Positions 1-8,838 of a DNA stretch of 64,000 nt are shown piece by piece (the stretch's first letter is position 1; each line of letters starts with the position of its first letter). The notes below the pieces were generated by a model. The model made no database searches. It saw only the letters and a list, made by a program, of their open reading frames with translations, and was not told the origin of the DNA. Both the position numbers and the translations under genes were made by a program. Source of the DNA: Membranipora membranacea (lineage: Eukaryota > Bryozoa > Gymnolaemata > Cheilostomatida > Membraniporidae); NCBI GenBank assembly GCA_914767715.1, contig OU612072.1:23810001-23874000 (forward strand), read 5' to 3'.

Positions 1-896
1 CTAATTAGCGCCATCGACCCATTCTTTTCTGGGGATGGTGATTGTTCCAGCCCCCAGCACCTCGGGTGAATAACTCTCCTAATCACCCATTGGCATTGGC
101 AGTGACACTTTGATCATACCCAATAAGCCGAGAAGCGATCTAGTCCATTATTTGGTATCAACTATAATGCTCACAAAGAGATATTTAGAGGGAACTCTTA
201 GAACACAGTTCCCTAAATTATGTGATTAAAACAGTGTGGAAATATTTCTTTTTGACAAGATTTCAGTAATATTATCAAAAATATCACTATTTCAGATCTA
301 TGTTTATGCATAAATATTATGCATAGACATAGATATTGCAAAACAATCCCCGCAGCTATATTGCTGCCATTTTGGCTGCTGTCGACCCAGAGTAGAGTTC
401 CTACAAAGAATAAAGTCTACTTAGACCACTGATAACGCCAGATATAAAGTGTGTATGTTATATTAATCATTGTTTAACATAAAGGTTTCCTGCATTTAAT
501 TTGTACGTTCAATTATTATATACTGACACTCATTCCCTCAACATCACCTGGTCCGAGATTTGAGGGAAAGGCTATTGACATTTAATCTTATCAGGAATTT
601 GTCTCTGCAACCGAGGGATTAAAAATTTTACAATGTCCACGTTTTATGCAAGTAATTTTGGTAAAACCAAATTCAGTAATTAATCTATCAAAGTTAGAAA
701 TGTATGAAGTACAAAATTTGTCGACCATGGATAACACTACATTTAGATTGCAAATAAAATGATTTTATGCAGCTAGAACATTTGCCAGATTTTCAGTCAA
801 TAAAGTTGAAAAATTTCTGCTATCCAATCAACTGAAAAATTTATAATGCGTGATACTGAAAAATAAATGCTAAAAAATTCAGGTTCTAAGATTGCA
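1..896. other. AT-rich flank, no gene seen
   Basis: I see no exon, RNA gene or clear repeat here. It lies downstream of the minus-strand PALS1-like pseudogene, so its right part would have been that gene's 3' UTR. A short A/T palindrome near 300-325 is too weak to name. Confidence 0.5.
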
Positions 897-1468
897 TCAT
901 ACATCATGTGATAAATTATCCTTGACCTGAGTCTTACAGGCCCTCTGCTCCAGAGTACTGACAGTACTGGGCGATCTGTTTTCATTCCCACTGCTGACAC
1001 CACTATGACAGATCTCGGCTGAGGTGACTACATGATGGTCGTTATCCATAGGACTATCAACCAGCCTCCTGTATGAGGATTTAGGGCTACATTTAGGAAG
1101 TCTTTTCAATGTTCCCGGACTAGACTTTGGTGATTTCTTATGTAGTTTAGGACTATTCCACTTTTTCCTGTCCTGCTGTGGGCTAGCAAGTTTTATTATG
1201 CATTCTGTGCTATTGAATAACTTGCTTTCTGAGACCGTTTTAGATACATCGGCACCACATGTCTCATAAGAAGAGTAAGTCTTCCCGTTTACTTGTGGGG
1301 CCCAGTCGACTGGTACCCATGCTTCTCAGAGTTTAGAGAGTGAATTTCTTTGAGGATATCTTTGCATAATTGCTCAGTGTCACTGAAGGTCATTACATTG
1401 TCATACATGTGTGAGTAAGTGGACTCGTTGGGACGGGATAAGTCAATGATGTGCTTACATTCTTCGTT
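897..1468 (-). pseudogene. Pseudogene block: end of guanylate-kinase-like domain plus C-terminal tail
   Basis: After an acceptor AG at 1470-1469, the frame reads NEECKHIIDLSRP and then HMYDNVMTFSDTEQLCKDIL, which aligns with the last helices of the PALS1 guanylate-kinase-like domain. Near 1326 the frame must shift by one base (one base lost) to read AWVPVDW, the hallmark W-V-P-x-x-W end of MPP proteins. From that point the frame stays open without a stop from 1325 to the TGA at 899-897. That is about 140 codons rich in Ser, Lys and Pro, although family members normally end within a few residues of the second Trp. The long open tail may be a lineage-specific extension. Confidence 0.75.
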
Positions 1469-1804
1469 CTAAGCAAAAGAATAAAATATACAGTTATAAA
1501 TAAAGGAGCAAGTGTGACTCAACTAGCATGAAGAGGAAAACAGTTATTTTACTGAATATTGATTGTTCCTTCTGGAGGTAAGCTGGAATGAATGTGAAGA
1601 TGAATTCAACTAAAATTGTATTAATAAATCAGAGCTCTGAGGGGACTGGAAAACTACTACTACAAGCTGCCACAAAAATAGTAGTGATCTACTTAAGTGC
1701 AACACGAATACAATATTGGGGGCTCTCAATATTGGGGACAATCAACCTTCCACCTACTCTAAGAAAATGTACATTGATGTGGTGATGAGTCATATCACAC
1801 TTAC

Positions 1805-1918
1805 TGTTGGTTCGATTCCAGAGTCTTCTTTGATATTCATCTTCAGGCGTTCCATATGAGGAGCGGCAACAGATATTATGTAAGGTTTGATGTCATCTAC
1901 TCTTAACTTTGATACATT
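1805..1918 (-). pseudogene. Pseudogene block: guanylate-kinase-like, LKPYII exon
   Basis: The block is 38 codons, phase 0 at both ends, with acceptor AG at 1920-1919 and a GTAAG donor after 1805. It reads NVSKLRVDDIKPYIISVAA followed by PHMERLKMNIK, matching the conserved D-x-K-P-Y-I-I-x-I-A-P-P segment of the PALS1 guanylate-kinase-like domain. I see no lesion in this block. Confidence 0.8.
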
Positions 1919-2065
1919 CTGTAAAACAAACAGCAGGTGCTTGAATTAAAAAAATAATAAGTGTAGGCAAATGTAGAAGACTCACATCTCGTTTATCGCG
2001 CATCAATTTCAAACATATTTAGATCACATTGAGTAAAAGTTCATTAGGTATCTTATCGCAAAGCA

Positions 2066-2761
2066 TGGTCGGCAAAATATAAGTTGTCTTAGTGGTGAGG
2101 CTGCAACATCTGCTCAAGGTTGCTTACTGTTTGCAGGCAGGTCGGAGCACACCTTGGGCTGGTTTCAATTAGAGATTTAGCCATGCTTTCACGGCTAAAG
2201 GCCAGCTAAAGCTCAGCTAGTTACCAAATCAGGTTTCTATTACTATAAATTTAACACACACATGGCTGATACTTAGCCGAATCTTGGCTGTTCTGTTTCA
2301 GACGGCTATCACTCAGCCACCATGCTATTTCATATGTAATATATGCTTATTGATTGAATAATATCATAATATACTATTGTAATTTATGATCAATTAGGAT
2401 TCATCAAAGTGTAATCAATCTGCAATGCAGCAATGACAATGGACATAAAAAATCACAGACTCATAAACTCTGTTTAGTGATAATGTGAGATTTCTCCAAA
2501 ATGAATATCAATCTACTAAGCTGAGTGAGAGCTGAGTGGTAGCAGGGCCTAATTGAAACGTGATTAAGTGGCTGCTCAGATCTGGCTAAAGCTCATGTAT
2601 AAATGTCTGCTAAATACAATTTAGCCAGATCATAATTGAAACCAGCCCCTGGAGGCCAACCAGACCCCAGTAGTCAATGGACTGCAGCAGGATTCGAACC
2701 CACGACCTTCATCAATTGCATGCTAAAGGAACAGCGCTCCAAACTGAGCCACCTCCTACTC
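2066..2761 (-). mobile_element. tRNA-derived SINE, split by an inserted MITE
   Basis: Read on the minus strand, a tRNA-like head starts at about 2761 with a box A (GGTGGCTCAG) and a box B (GGTTCGAATCC). The body follows with CTACTGGGG and GTGCTCCGACCTGCCTGCAA. The same head and body occur at 33895-34100 on the plus strand, so this is a dispersed family. The body is interrupted by a 493-bp element at 2156-2648. The head is not a tRNA gene because the anticodon arm does not fold and the body continues well past the acceptor end. Confidence 0.8.
2156..2648. mobile_element. 493-bp MITE with GGGCTGGTTTCAATTA inverted ends
   Basis: The ends are inverted repeats: GGGCTGGTTTCAATTA on the left and its near-perfect complement at 2633-2648. 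The element sits inside the SINE, whose uninterrupted relative at 33895-34100 shows the empty site (CCCCCAGGTGTGC) and so fixes the insertion boundaries. The target duplication appears short, about 3 bp (CCT). The interior has no transposase ORF and carries subterminal motifs resembling TTAGCC/GGCTAA. The superfamily is not assigned. Confidence 0.75.
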
Positions 2762-2924
2762 CATACCAAATAACAAAACATAATCCAACAACCTTATCTT
2801 TTCGTAACATTTCCAGTGTCTCCGAATTCGCAAAACATCAGTATATAACCATAAAATGGTGGTGACTAATAGGGATTATGTTCTTTCATAGTCAAAAACA
2901 TTGAATGTGTAAGATTTATTCTAC

Positions 2925-3138
2925 CTTTGGTTGACAGTTAAGTATGCATATAGGCTGAGAGTTGATGATATCCCTCACAGCGCCCTGACTCACTCCGATG
3001 TAATGCATGTCAGGAATCTCGACTACCTTGTACTCTATGATCTCTGCACTCTTTATTCTGTCTATGAACTTTTATCATGAGGTAGGTAGTGGAGTGGAGT
3101 CTCCTGACTTACTGAGCACACAGAGGGGTGACTGGAGG
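2925..3138 (-). pseudogene. Pseudogene block: guanylate-kinase-like core with one-base deletion
   Basis: Acceptor AG at 3140-3139, GTAG donor after 2925. Entering in phase 1 it reads TSSHPSV, then ETPLHYLPHDK. After one base is lost in an A run near 3075, the other frame reads FIDRIKSAEIIEY and then IGVSQGAVRDIINSQP. This follows the family pattern H-T-T-R, Y-x-F-V, F-x-x-x-I, then the Y-G-T-S-x-x-x-V segment. Block length is 214, and adding one base restores phase 0 at its exit, which agrees with the next block. The lesion is therefore read from both motif and phase. Confidence 0.75.
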
Positions 3139-3587
3139 CTGCAAATATCAATATTTGCGTTATTTTTATTTCCCAACCTAGACAATCGGTTGATGTAAAT
3201 ATATCATCTGTACGTTACACCAACTCCAACATTGGAGTCTGACAATATTTTTTCAGTTGTATATCAAAATCAGAAGGAGCTGGTCACCGTGTCTTAAGTA
3301 ATCAGAAATAGTTTGGAACATGAATGTATCAGACCAGCAACAGTCGTAGGTCATCCAATTAGAAAATTAAAAACTCATTGACTTATGCAAATCAAATATC
3401 CTTAGATGAGATGTAAAATTATCCTCTTACTAGTTCTTAGAGTTTCTAATTATTCAATTTCGCCATTGTTAATTAAGTTATTTGGCAAGCTAACTTCAGA
3501 TGGGGAGCGCTCCGCTCATCAAACTATACACGGCAAGTGTCGTTATCAATAGGTAAATTAATGAAAATGATTGATAGGTATACTTAC

Positions 3588-3744
3588 TTTTTACAGGCTG
3601 TCTTAATAGCTGGCTATCAACCTTTGCTATTCTCTCACACAGGCTGTTTAGCCTCAGCTCCTCACATCCCACCAGGACAATAAGTCTCTGTCTGTCAGGC
3701 TTAGGGTAGTACGCCCCAACCTAATCATAGTATGGGATCTGGAC
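3588..3744 (-). pseudogene. Pseudogene block: start of guanylate-kinase-like domain, with stop
   Basis: Acceptor AG at 3746-3745 and GTAAG donor after 3588. The entering phase-1 frame reads GPDPIL. It must then shift to reach YYPKPDRQRLIVLVG, which aligns with PALS1 Y-x-x-P-x-x-R-K-R-P-I-I-L-I-G. An in-frame TAG lies at 3723-3721, just before V-G-A-Y-Y. The glycine-rich loop region is shorter than usual (V-G-C-E-E-L). MPP-family domains lack kinase activity, so loop loss alone would not prove a broken gene. The stop and the frame change do. Confidence 0.75.
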
Positions 3745-4175
3745 CTGAAACAATTTAGCAAATGACATTAGTGAACATCTTGTCTACCTAACTCATTGAG
3801 TTATAGTCAAACGGATTTTTTCTCTAAAGGTCAAATGCGGCAACAATTTCAACTTTCAAAATAGAATTACACATGTCACTGCGTTCCTACCATTCACATC
3901 GTTCTCGTATCATTTGTTACAATTGAAAGCCTTGATGAAATTTTAAGCCACTTTTCCCCGAGTGAGTAATGGGTAAAACGGATGCTCGAATGATACACTA
4001 TTAGCCTGTGTAAATCTGATGAATAAAGTTTAATCAATTGATGTAGCCTAAGTATCAATCGGTTTCATGAATGTGGGGCAGGCACACTTTGGGACTGGGT
4101 GCAGAGTTGAACTGGCTTTAACTATCAGACAGACCCATACTGATATTGTAAGGTTAAGGTCAGTGTGATGATTAC

Positions 4176-4377
4176 CTGATATAGTGGCAGATCTAGACTG
4201 TTTCTCGATTCTCTTATTCTTATGATTTCTACCAGCACAGCAGAGAGTTGTCTTCTCTTGTGTACTAGCTGAGTCTGTCTCTGTGAGTATAGTCTGTGGC
4301 ACCTGCTCTCTAGTCTCCCAGTACAGTTTGGGTATGAGACCAGCTAAACAATCGGAGTCATCTCCTTCTGTTTTTGC
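4176..4377 (-). pseudogene. Pseudogene block: SH3 end and hook region
   Basis: Acceptor AG at 4379-4378, GTAAT donor after 4176, phase 0 in and phase 1 out. It reads AKTEGDDSDCLAGLIPK, then YWETREQVPQ and KNKRIEKQSRS. This matches PALS1 A-Y-R-E-G-D-x-D-x-x-x-L-A-G-L-V-P and the basic hook after it. The incoming phase matches the outgoing phase of the first SH3 exon in the intact gene (63832-63963), which supports descent from the same exon series. The block itself is open. Confidence 0.8.
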
Positions 4378-5042
4378 CTGTTATAAAAGAAGTTGTAAAT
4401 TGTTTTTTTATAATGGGCCTACTTTATTATATGAAACGACCAATGTCTCAAGAGGAATGAAGCTGCGTGAAAAGAAAGGAATAGAAATTTTTTTTTTAAA
4501 TAGTGTATTATAGAACGCTGCTGCTGGGCCAACCTTCTGAGACAGCTGAAGTAAGGCACGGCACTCATGATCATCGCAGGATTTGAATTCGGATACATAT
4601 TTTATACACAATACATTAAGATGAATCACGCTGAGTTCATCAATGTTAAGTCGAGACCGTCATTACAACTAAAGATGTGTTATAGGTCTGCACTCTCATT
4701 TATAGCATGACAAATCTGGTTTGACCAAAATAATAATAACATGTTCATCAATCCTCATTGTATACTAAAGTTGTCTTCACATTACACGTGCAAAGACGAC
4801 ACAAAGCAGAAACCCATGCTAATGACCAGGTTGTGCATTCATATAATCACGCCATCCATTATGTAATAATTGCGAAGGTCGATGGCTATTTTTAGGTTGT
4901 TAGCAAGGGGACATTAGTTATGATTTCATACTGAATGAAGTCAGATCACTGATTCCTGGTACAGATACGGTCTTCTAATAACTGTTTAACACCAGGTCTC
5001 CCAAAGTCCCAATTTTGTGATTCCATTATTAGTATTCAAACA
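4378..5042. other. Interval where the first SH3 exon is missing
   Basis: By gene order the first SH3 exon should fall between 4378 and 5743 on the minus strand. I find no trace of the A-L-F-D-Y or H-W-W motifs there. Alignment to the right-hand copy also stops at about 5494. This part holds only AT-rich sequence. Confidence 0.5.
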
Positions 5043-5427
5043 ATGATCAGTCAGCTTTTGAGAAAAGAAATTTACTATCATAACATAACTAATCAACACA
5101 ACACAATCACAGGCCATGGGCAGTTCAGATATCTGACTAAATTAAGATTAGCCGATGAGCCCTCATGTTCTGGTTGTAGTGCAAACCTTGATGACCATAT
5201 TCACCATGTTTACCACTGTCCCAAATACGATAGCATTAGACAATTTTCAAAAGCCACTCACACTCTGGATAAATCAACTGTCATCCAGGAAACCAAAATA
5301 CGCATCGAGGTTCCAGATCTTGTTGACTTCAATCGTTAGTCATGCAAGAGCAAACTTGCTTTCCGGGGCCTCTGAGTACTATGAGTACCTGTACCTGTAT
5401 TCTGATAATACAACATGTTGTATTATC
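5043..5427 (+). mobile_element. Non-LTR retrotransposon C-terminal fragment
   Basis: A 98-codon open frame reads GHGQFRYLTKLRLADEPSC and then CSANLDDHIHHVYHCPKY. The C-x2-C, H-x3-H, C cluster is typical of the far C-terminal end of non-LTR reverse transcriptase proteins. No polymerase or endonuclease domain is present, so this is a 5'-truncated or broken copy. It ends near a perfect 24-bp palindrome at 5404-5427 that may belong to the element's 3' end. It lies where the SH3 exon of the flanking pseudogene is missing. Confidence 0.65.
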
Positions 5428-5743
5428 CCCCATTGAAGAAGGAGTACATCATTACGCATCAAATAACAAAATATAACTTTTGTGGTTGTCTGCCACTTTA
5501 AATGACGTTTGCAGGAGGTGGTATCAGCGGCCACATACCTCTTAGCCTGGGATCCAGGTCAACAATGGGGCCTTGTCTGCAGCATTATTGGTTGTGCTGG
5601 ATCTGCGGTATTGTCTACTCATGTGTCACTCTTGTACAATTCTGAATAGACCAATGTGCTTGTGTTTTGGTTTTGATTGCTGATTGGTTTGTTGTTGTGT
5701 ATAGATAACTCCAAGTTGTTGGAGTGAATCCCAGTCTACATAC

Positions 5744-5904
5744 CTCTCTGCGTGGTGCGTGTCTCCCAGCTGTACCCAGACAAGCAGTATTAGAAGGTTT
5801 AGTTACAAACTTGAGATCTCCTGATAGCTGAGTCATCAGATCAGCTACCTGATCTATAGTCTGGCCTCGTACCTCCATACCGTTAATCTGCAGTATCTCA
5901 TCAC
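5744..5904 (-). pseudogene. Pseudogene block: second PDZ exon (open)
   Basis: The block is 161 bp, the same length and phase as the intact exon at 62575-62735. It reads [20 protein letters not shown], then [18 protein letters not shown], the second half of a class PALS1 PDZ domain. Differences from the intact copy are few (for example Asp to Glu after the Met, Ser to Asn after KPS). No stop is present. Confidence 0.85.
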
Positions 5905-6304
5905 CTACAGATATAACATTCTTAGTTAGGGATTTACCTTGACAAGCCGGGGGCCGTTGGACGGGAGCAAGTAACCGGTCGTATAATCTACTAATACAAC
6001 ATCAAAACTCCCTATGTTACTATATATACAGATACAACTTAGGTCAGGACATTTGGAGCTGTTTTCCACCAATCGACAAAGTGCATTCATGGGCAGTCTC
6101 CTCATCTGGACCGAATAGCGGGTCATCTGGGCAATCAAGGAATGGTTACGTTCCAAAAAATAAGCATCCTCCTCAATTTGGAGTAGCTGCTCACGTTTTA
6201 CAACGAACACAACTCCCTGATAATGGATTGACAAGAAGATTTTCATTCCCAAACAACCTGTTAAAACAACATACAAACACATTAATGAGAACAACCATAC
6301 TAAG

Positions 6305-6343
6305 AGCAGGGAGGGTGGGATCTACCCTCCCACCCTCCCTGCT
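6305..6343. repeat. G/C-rich hairpin, 16-bp perfect arms
   Basis: AGCAGGGAGGGTGGGA at 6305-6320 faces its exact complement at 6328-6343, with a 7-base loop. One arm-like motif recurs at about 50159-50178. I do not see it in the matching intron of the right-hand copy, so it probably arrived after the duplication. The G-run arm could also form a G-quadruplex. Confidence 0.7.
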
Positions 6344-6392
6344 AAGAGTTAGCTTCAATGACAAATCCAATTCCAATGTATTATCCTCTCAC

Positions 6393-6483
6393 CTTGTTTG
6401 AGGAGTTTTGTCTTGTCAGCTATTCCACCTTTGATTATTCTTGCAATGACTATCGCCTCACCATCATTCCTTACAGTTGCTCC
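6393..6483 (-). pseudogene. Pseudogene block: first PDZ exon, identical to intact copy
   Basis: A 91-bp exon reading [20 protein letters not shown] and then [10 protein letters not shown], with acceptor and GTGAG donor kept. As far as I can compare by eye it is base-for-base the same as 62059-62149. It encodes the carboxylate-binding loop side of the PDZ domain. Its perfect conservation contrasts with the neighbouring linker exon, which has three stops. Confidence 0.85.
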
Positions 6484-7761
6484 CTGTAAACAGAATCATT
6501 GTATGGCTGAAACACATACCTACATGTCTAACTATTTAGCTCATAGTCTTAGTGCTAAGAAAGCTGCAAGTACGAGTTTTTTTCATTACATTGTGGAACG
6601 AAGCTTCAAACTTGTACTTGAATCCATCTGAACATTTTGACTTGTTGATCGGCAACAACAACTCACAAACTGACAGATATATTTGAGTAAGCTAATATTT
6701 GGTTGAATATTTATTGATTGTTTATTGAGACAGTTTTATTTCGGCTGATCAATCAAATGACAATCAAGTATAGAGTGACATCATAACAAACAATATCTGA
6801 CTCATAGAGCCTGGGGCCCTCAGGCCTTGAGAAATGAGTTGTTGATAATGCAACGATAATAGCACTGGGGCTAAGGCTTATATAGTAAAGTATTGGGTAA
6901 AGTAGCAATCCCAGCTCATAACGCTGTCTGGGAATGCGATGGCACCATAGAAGGTCATTGAAGGGGGTGGTTGCCTACATGGATGCTGCAATAACCTCTC
7001 CGAACACCATTAGGGCCGGCTTTGAGAATATCCATGTTAAACATCCGAGGTATCAATGCTGTCCTAAGTTGTCTCTAACCTTCTTGATCACAGGCCAAAA
7101 TAAAATATCATATAAATCTTTAGAGAAGTTTGTTGTTCAAAGAGAACTAATTACAGCCTGCTGCCTATATAATGCATTCAAACACAATATATCCTAGTGG
7201 GGTAATTATTAGCTATAGATCTGTTCTACACAGAAGGATGGTGTACATGGAAGTTCATGAAGTTTGTAGAATCAGTAGTTCAAGATTAGTTTCTTTATCG
7301 CTACCATGAAAGCTATTATCACAACAGCCAATACTTTCATCAGACTGAAATAACGCTACTTTGTGACAAGTCATGTGACCTGCAGGAAGCCATCAAAACA
7401 AGCAACTTAATAAAATCGAGAGGAGCTTTTTTTTATCTGGCTATAGCTCAGCAAATTTTGCGCATCCATCCTCAAAACTTTACAATAAGTAATTTGAAAC
7501 ATTGATGTATATAATTTGAAAGTAAGAAGGTCATTGACCAATCAGCCCAGAAGTTATTAGTGAAAACCCATGCAGAGAAGCATGATGGTTCTACCGTAGG
7601 CTCGTTTTTAGTGAAGGCTGGGTTTATTTATAAGCAACCACATTGAGTGAGTATTAGCTAGCCATAAATTTCGCTATTTGAAACTTGCACAACAATGCAA
7701 TCTTCTTTTCTCCTGCCAATACTGGTATTCTTCTCGATAAACACTGATCATTCATACTTAC

Positions 7762-7986
7762 CAGTGGTTCTGAGTTCTTATGTAGGGTGATTATCTTCAC
7801 CTGCTGATTACCAATAAAGATGGTCTCAATCTCATGGACTTCAGATGTAGGTCATGAGCTCCCATTCGCTGAGACGCTGTTTTAGTCCAACTCTGATTGG
7901 TTGGTTACATTTAGGTCACAAGACGTAGCTGATGCTCCTGAACTTTGTCTTCATATAGATACTTCATCGTGAGCTCCTAATACAGC
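7762..7986 (-). pseudogene. Pseudogene block: L27C end/linker exon with three stops
   Basis: It has the same 225-bp length as the intact exon 60751-60975 and begins [11 protein letters not shown], the end of the C-terminal L27 domain. In the intact frame three codons are now stops: CGG to TGA at 7953-7951, TCA to TAA at 7884-7882, and CGA to TGA at 7854-7852. The 5' acceptor has changed from CTAG to TAAG and the GTAAG donor is kept. The exon can no longer be translated through. Confidence 0.9.
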
Positions 7987-8716
7987 CTTAACAAATGAGA
8001 AAAAAGCAACGAGGTTAGTGATTATCAGATTATCAGTTTTACTTTATTCCAGATCCAATTAGATAGTATTGGTTCCATTGTCAACGCAATATGTTTTGCC
8101 AGCTGCAGCCTGGGTATTTGAATACCCTAGCAGATTTCTATTGGGAGTACCATTTTGGTAATTGCATTGTGGGTCCACTTAACACTACTGCTAACAAAGT
8201 ATTCAAGTTTTTGTTGGACAACTATCATTTATATTAAAAGGATAATTTCCTACATGACAAGATGAGATGAAATTAGCTCATCATAATCCCATAATTCTAA
8301 ATGCTTTGGGACAATTGAGATCAGCGGCGGTGAATCCTGGTTGTTCGGCGTGTTAGTTTCTCAGCTGCTCACCCCCCCCCCCCCCCGCCGCACTGACCTG
8401 CCAAAAACTTATCAGAAATCACAAATTTGTTAAAAGACTCAATGCAGTGCAAAACACTACTATCAATAACCACATGATATCCACTGAATGATAGTGGTTT
8501 GAATATACAATACGCTACTATCCTATGGTTAAAAGACACTGATAGGTTGTAAACCCAAAAGTTTCACTTTGCACAGCGCCACTATATAATCGCAGCAGCC
8601 TCAGATTGCAGAGAGGGTTGAGGAACTTATAAAAAACATATTGAGGGTCATCAGAGGCTGCAACCGCTGACAGTGTGTTAAGACCATTATCACATGCTAA
8701 ATGAAAATCTGCATAC

Positions 8717-8838
8717 ATAACAATGAGAAGACTGTAATATATCACATAGTTGCCTCCTCTCGTCTGTAATATTCATCATATCGTATCCACTGTCAAGGTC
8801 AACGAACGTGATGTCATCTAACTTGTCTGCTGTACTGC
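8717..8838 (-). pseudogene. Pseudogene block: L27 exon remnant with internal deletion
   Basis: It matches the end of the intact exon 59770-60210: the [17 protein letters not shown] stretch, then directly [12 protein letters not shown]. About 90 bases are missing in frame, including the 21-bp coding duplication present in the intact gene. Similarity stops at 8838, where the fold-back repeat cluster begins, so the upstream two thirds of the exon are lost or displaced. Confidence 0.8.

Larger units (their letters stand above)
897..8838 (-). pseudogene. PALS1/MPP5-like MAGUK pseudogene, partial, introns retained
   Basis: Nine exon-like blocks in the correct order on the minus strand match a membrane-associated guanylate kinase of the PALS1/MPP5 (Stardust) family: L27 end, linker, PDZ (two exons), second half of SH3/hook, then four guanylate-kinase-like blocks. 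Blocks from 5494 to 8838 are close copies of the intact gene at 59770-62735, so this is a DNA-level duplicate and not a processed copy. Lesions I can read: three stops in the linker exon (7951-7953, 7882-7884, 7852-7854), a stop at 3721-3723, a frame change near 3728-3735, a one-base loss in an A run near 3075, and a frameshift near 1326. The first SH3 exon is not found; retroelement sequence lies in its expected interval. The PDZ exons themselves remain open. The family scaffolds the Crumbs-PALS1-PATJ complex at the apical cortex, but this copy is unlikely to make a full protein. Assembly error could explain single lesions, not all of them. Confidence 0.85.
5494..8838 (-). repeat. Inverted segmental duplicate of 59995-62986
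   Basis: Exons, splice sites and intron sequence here are the reverse complement of the PALS1 gene at 59995-62986, in the same order. Anchors: CCTGCAAACGTCATTTAAAG at one edge, the identical 91-bp PDZ exon, matching intron text around 6780-6870 versus 61640-61760, and the 225-bp linker exon. The left copy is longer (about 3.35 kb against 2.99 kb), so each copy has its own indels. It has lost about 90 in-frame bases of the L27 exon. Its right edge abuts the fold-back repeat cluster. Confidence 0.9.

Noticed and set aside
5615-6483. A functional minus-strand PDZ gene
   Set aside because: The two PDZ exons are intact, but neighbouring exons in the same duplicate have stops and frameshifts. No start or full frame can be supported without transcripts.
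6398-6631. A membrane-protein-like 77-codon plus frame
   Set aside because: It is the antisense of the PDZ exon. The same antisense frame appears at 61941-62144 over the intact gene.
8374-8390. C and G homopolymer runs (also about 30986, 41900, 9505)
   Set aside because: Simple low-complexity runs with no evidence of function. Their lengths are unreliable in assemblies.
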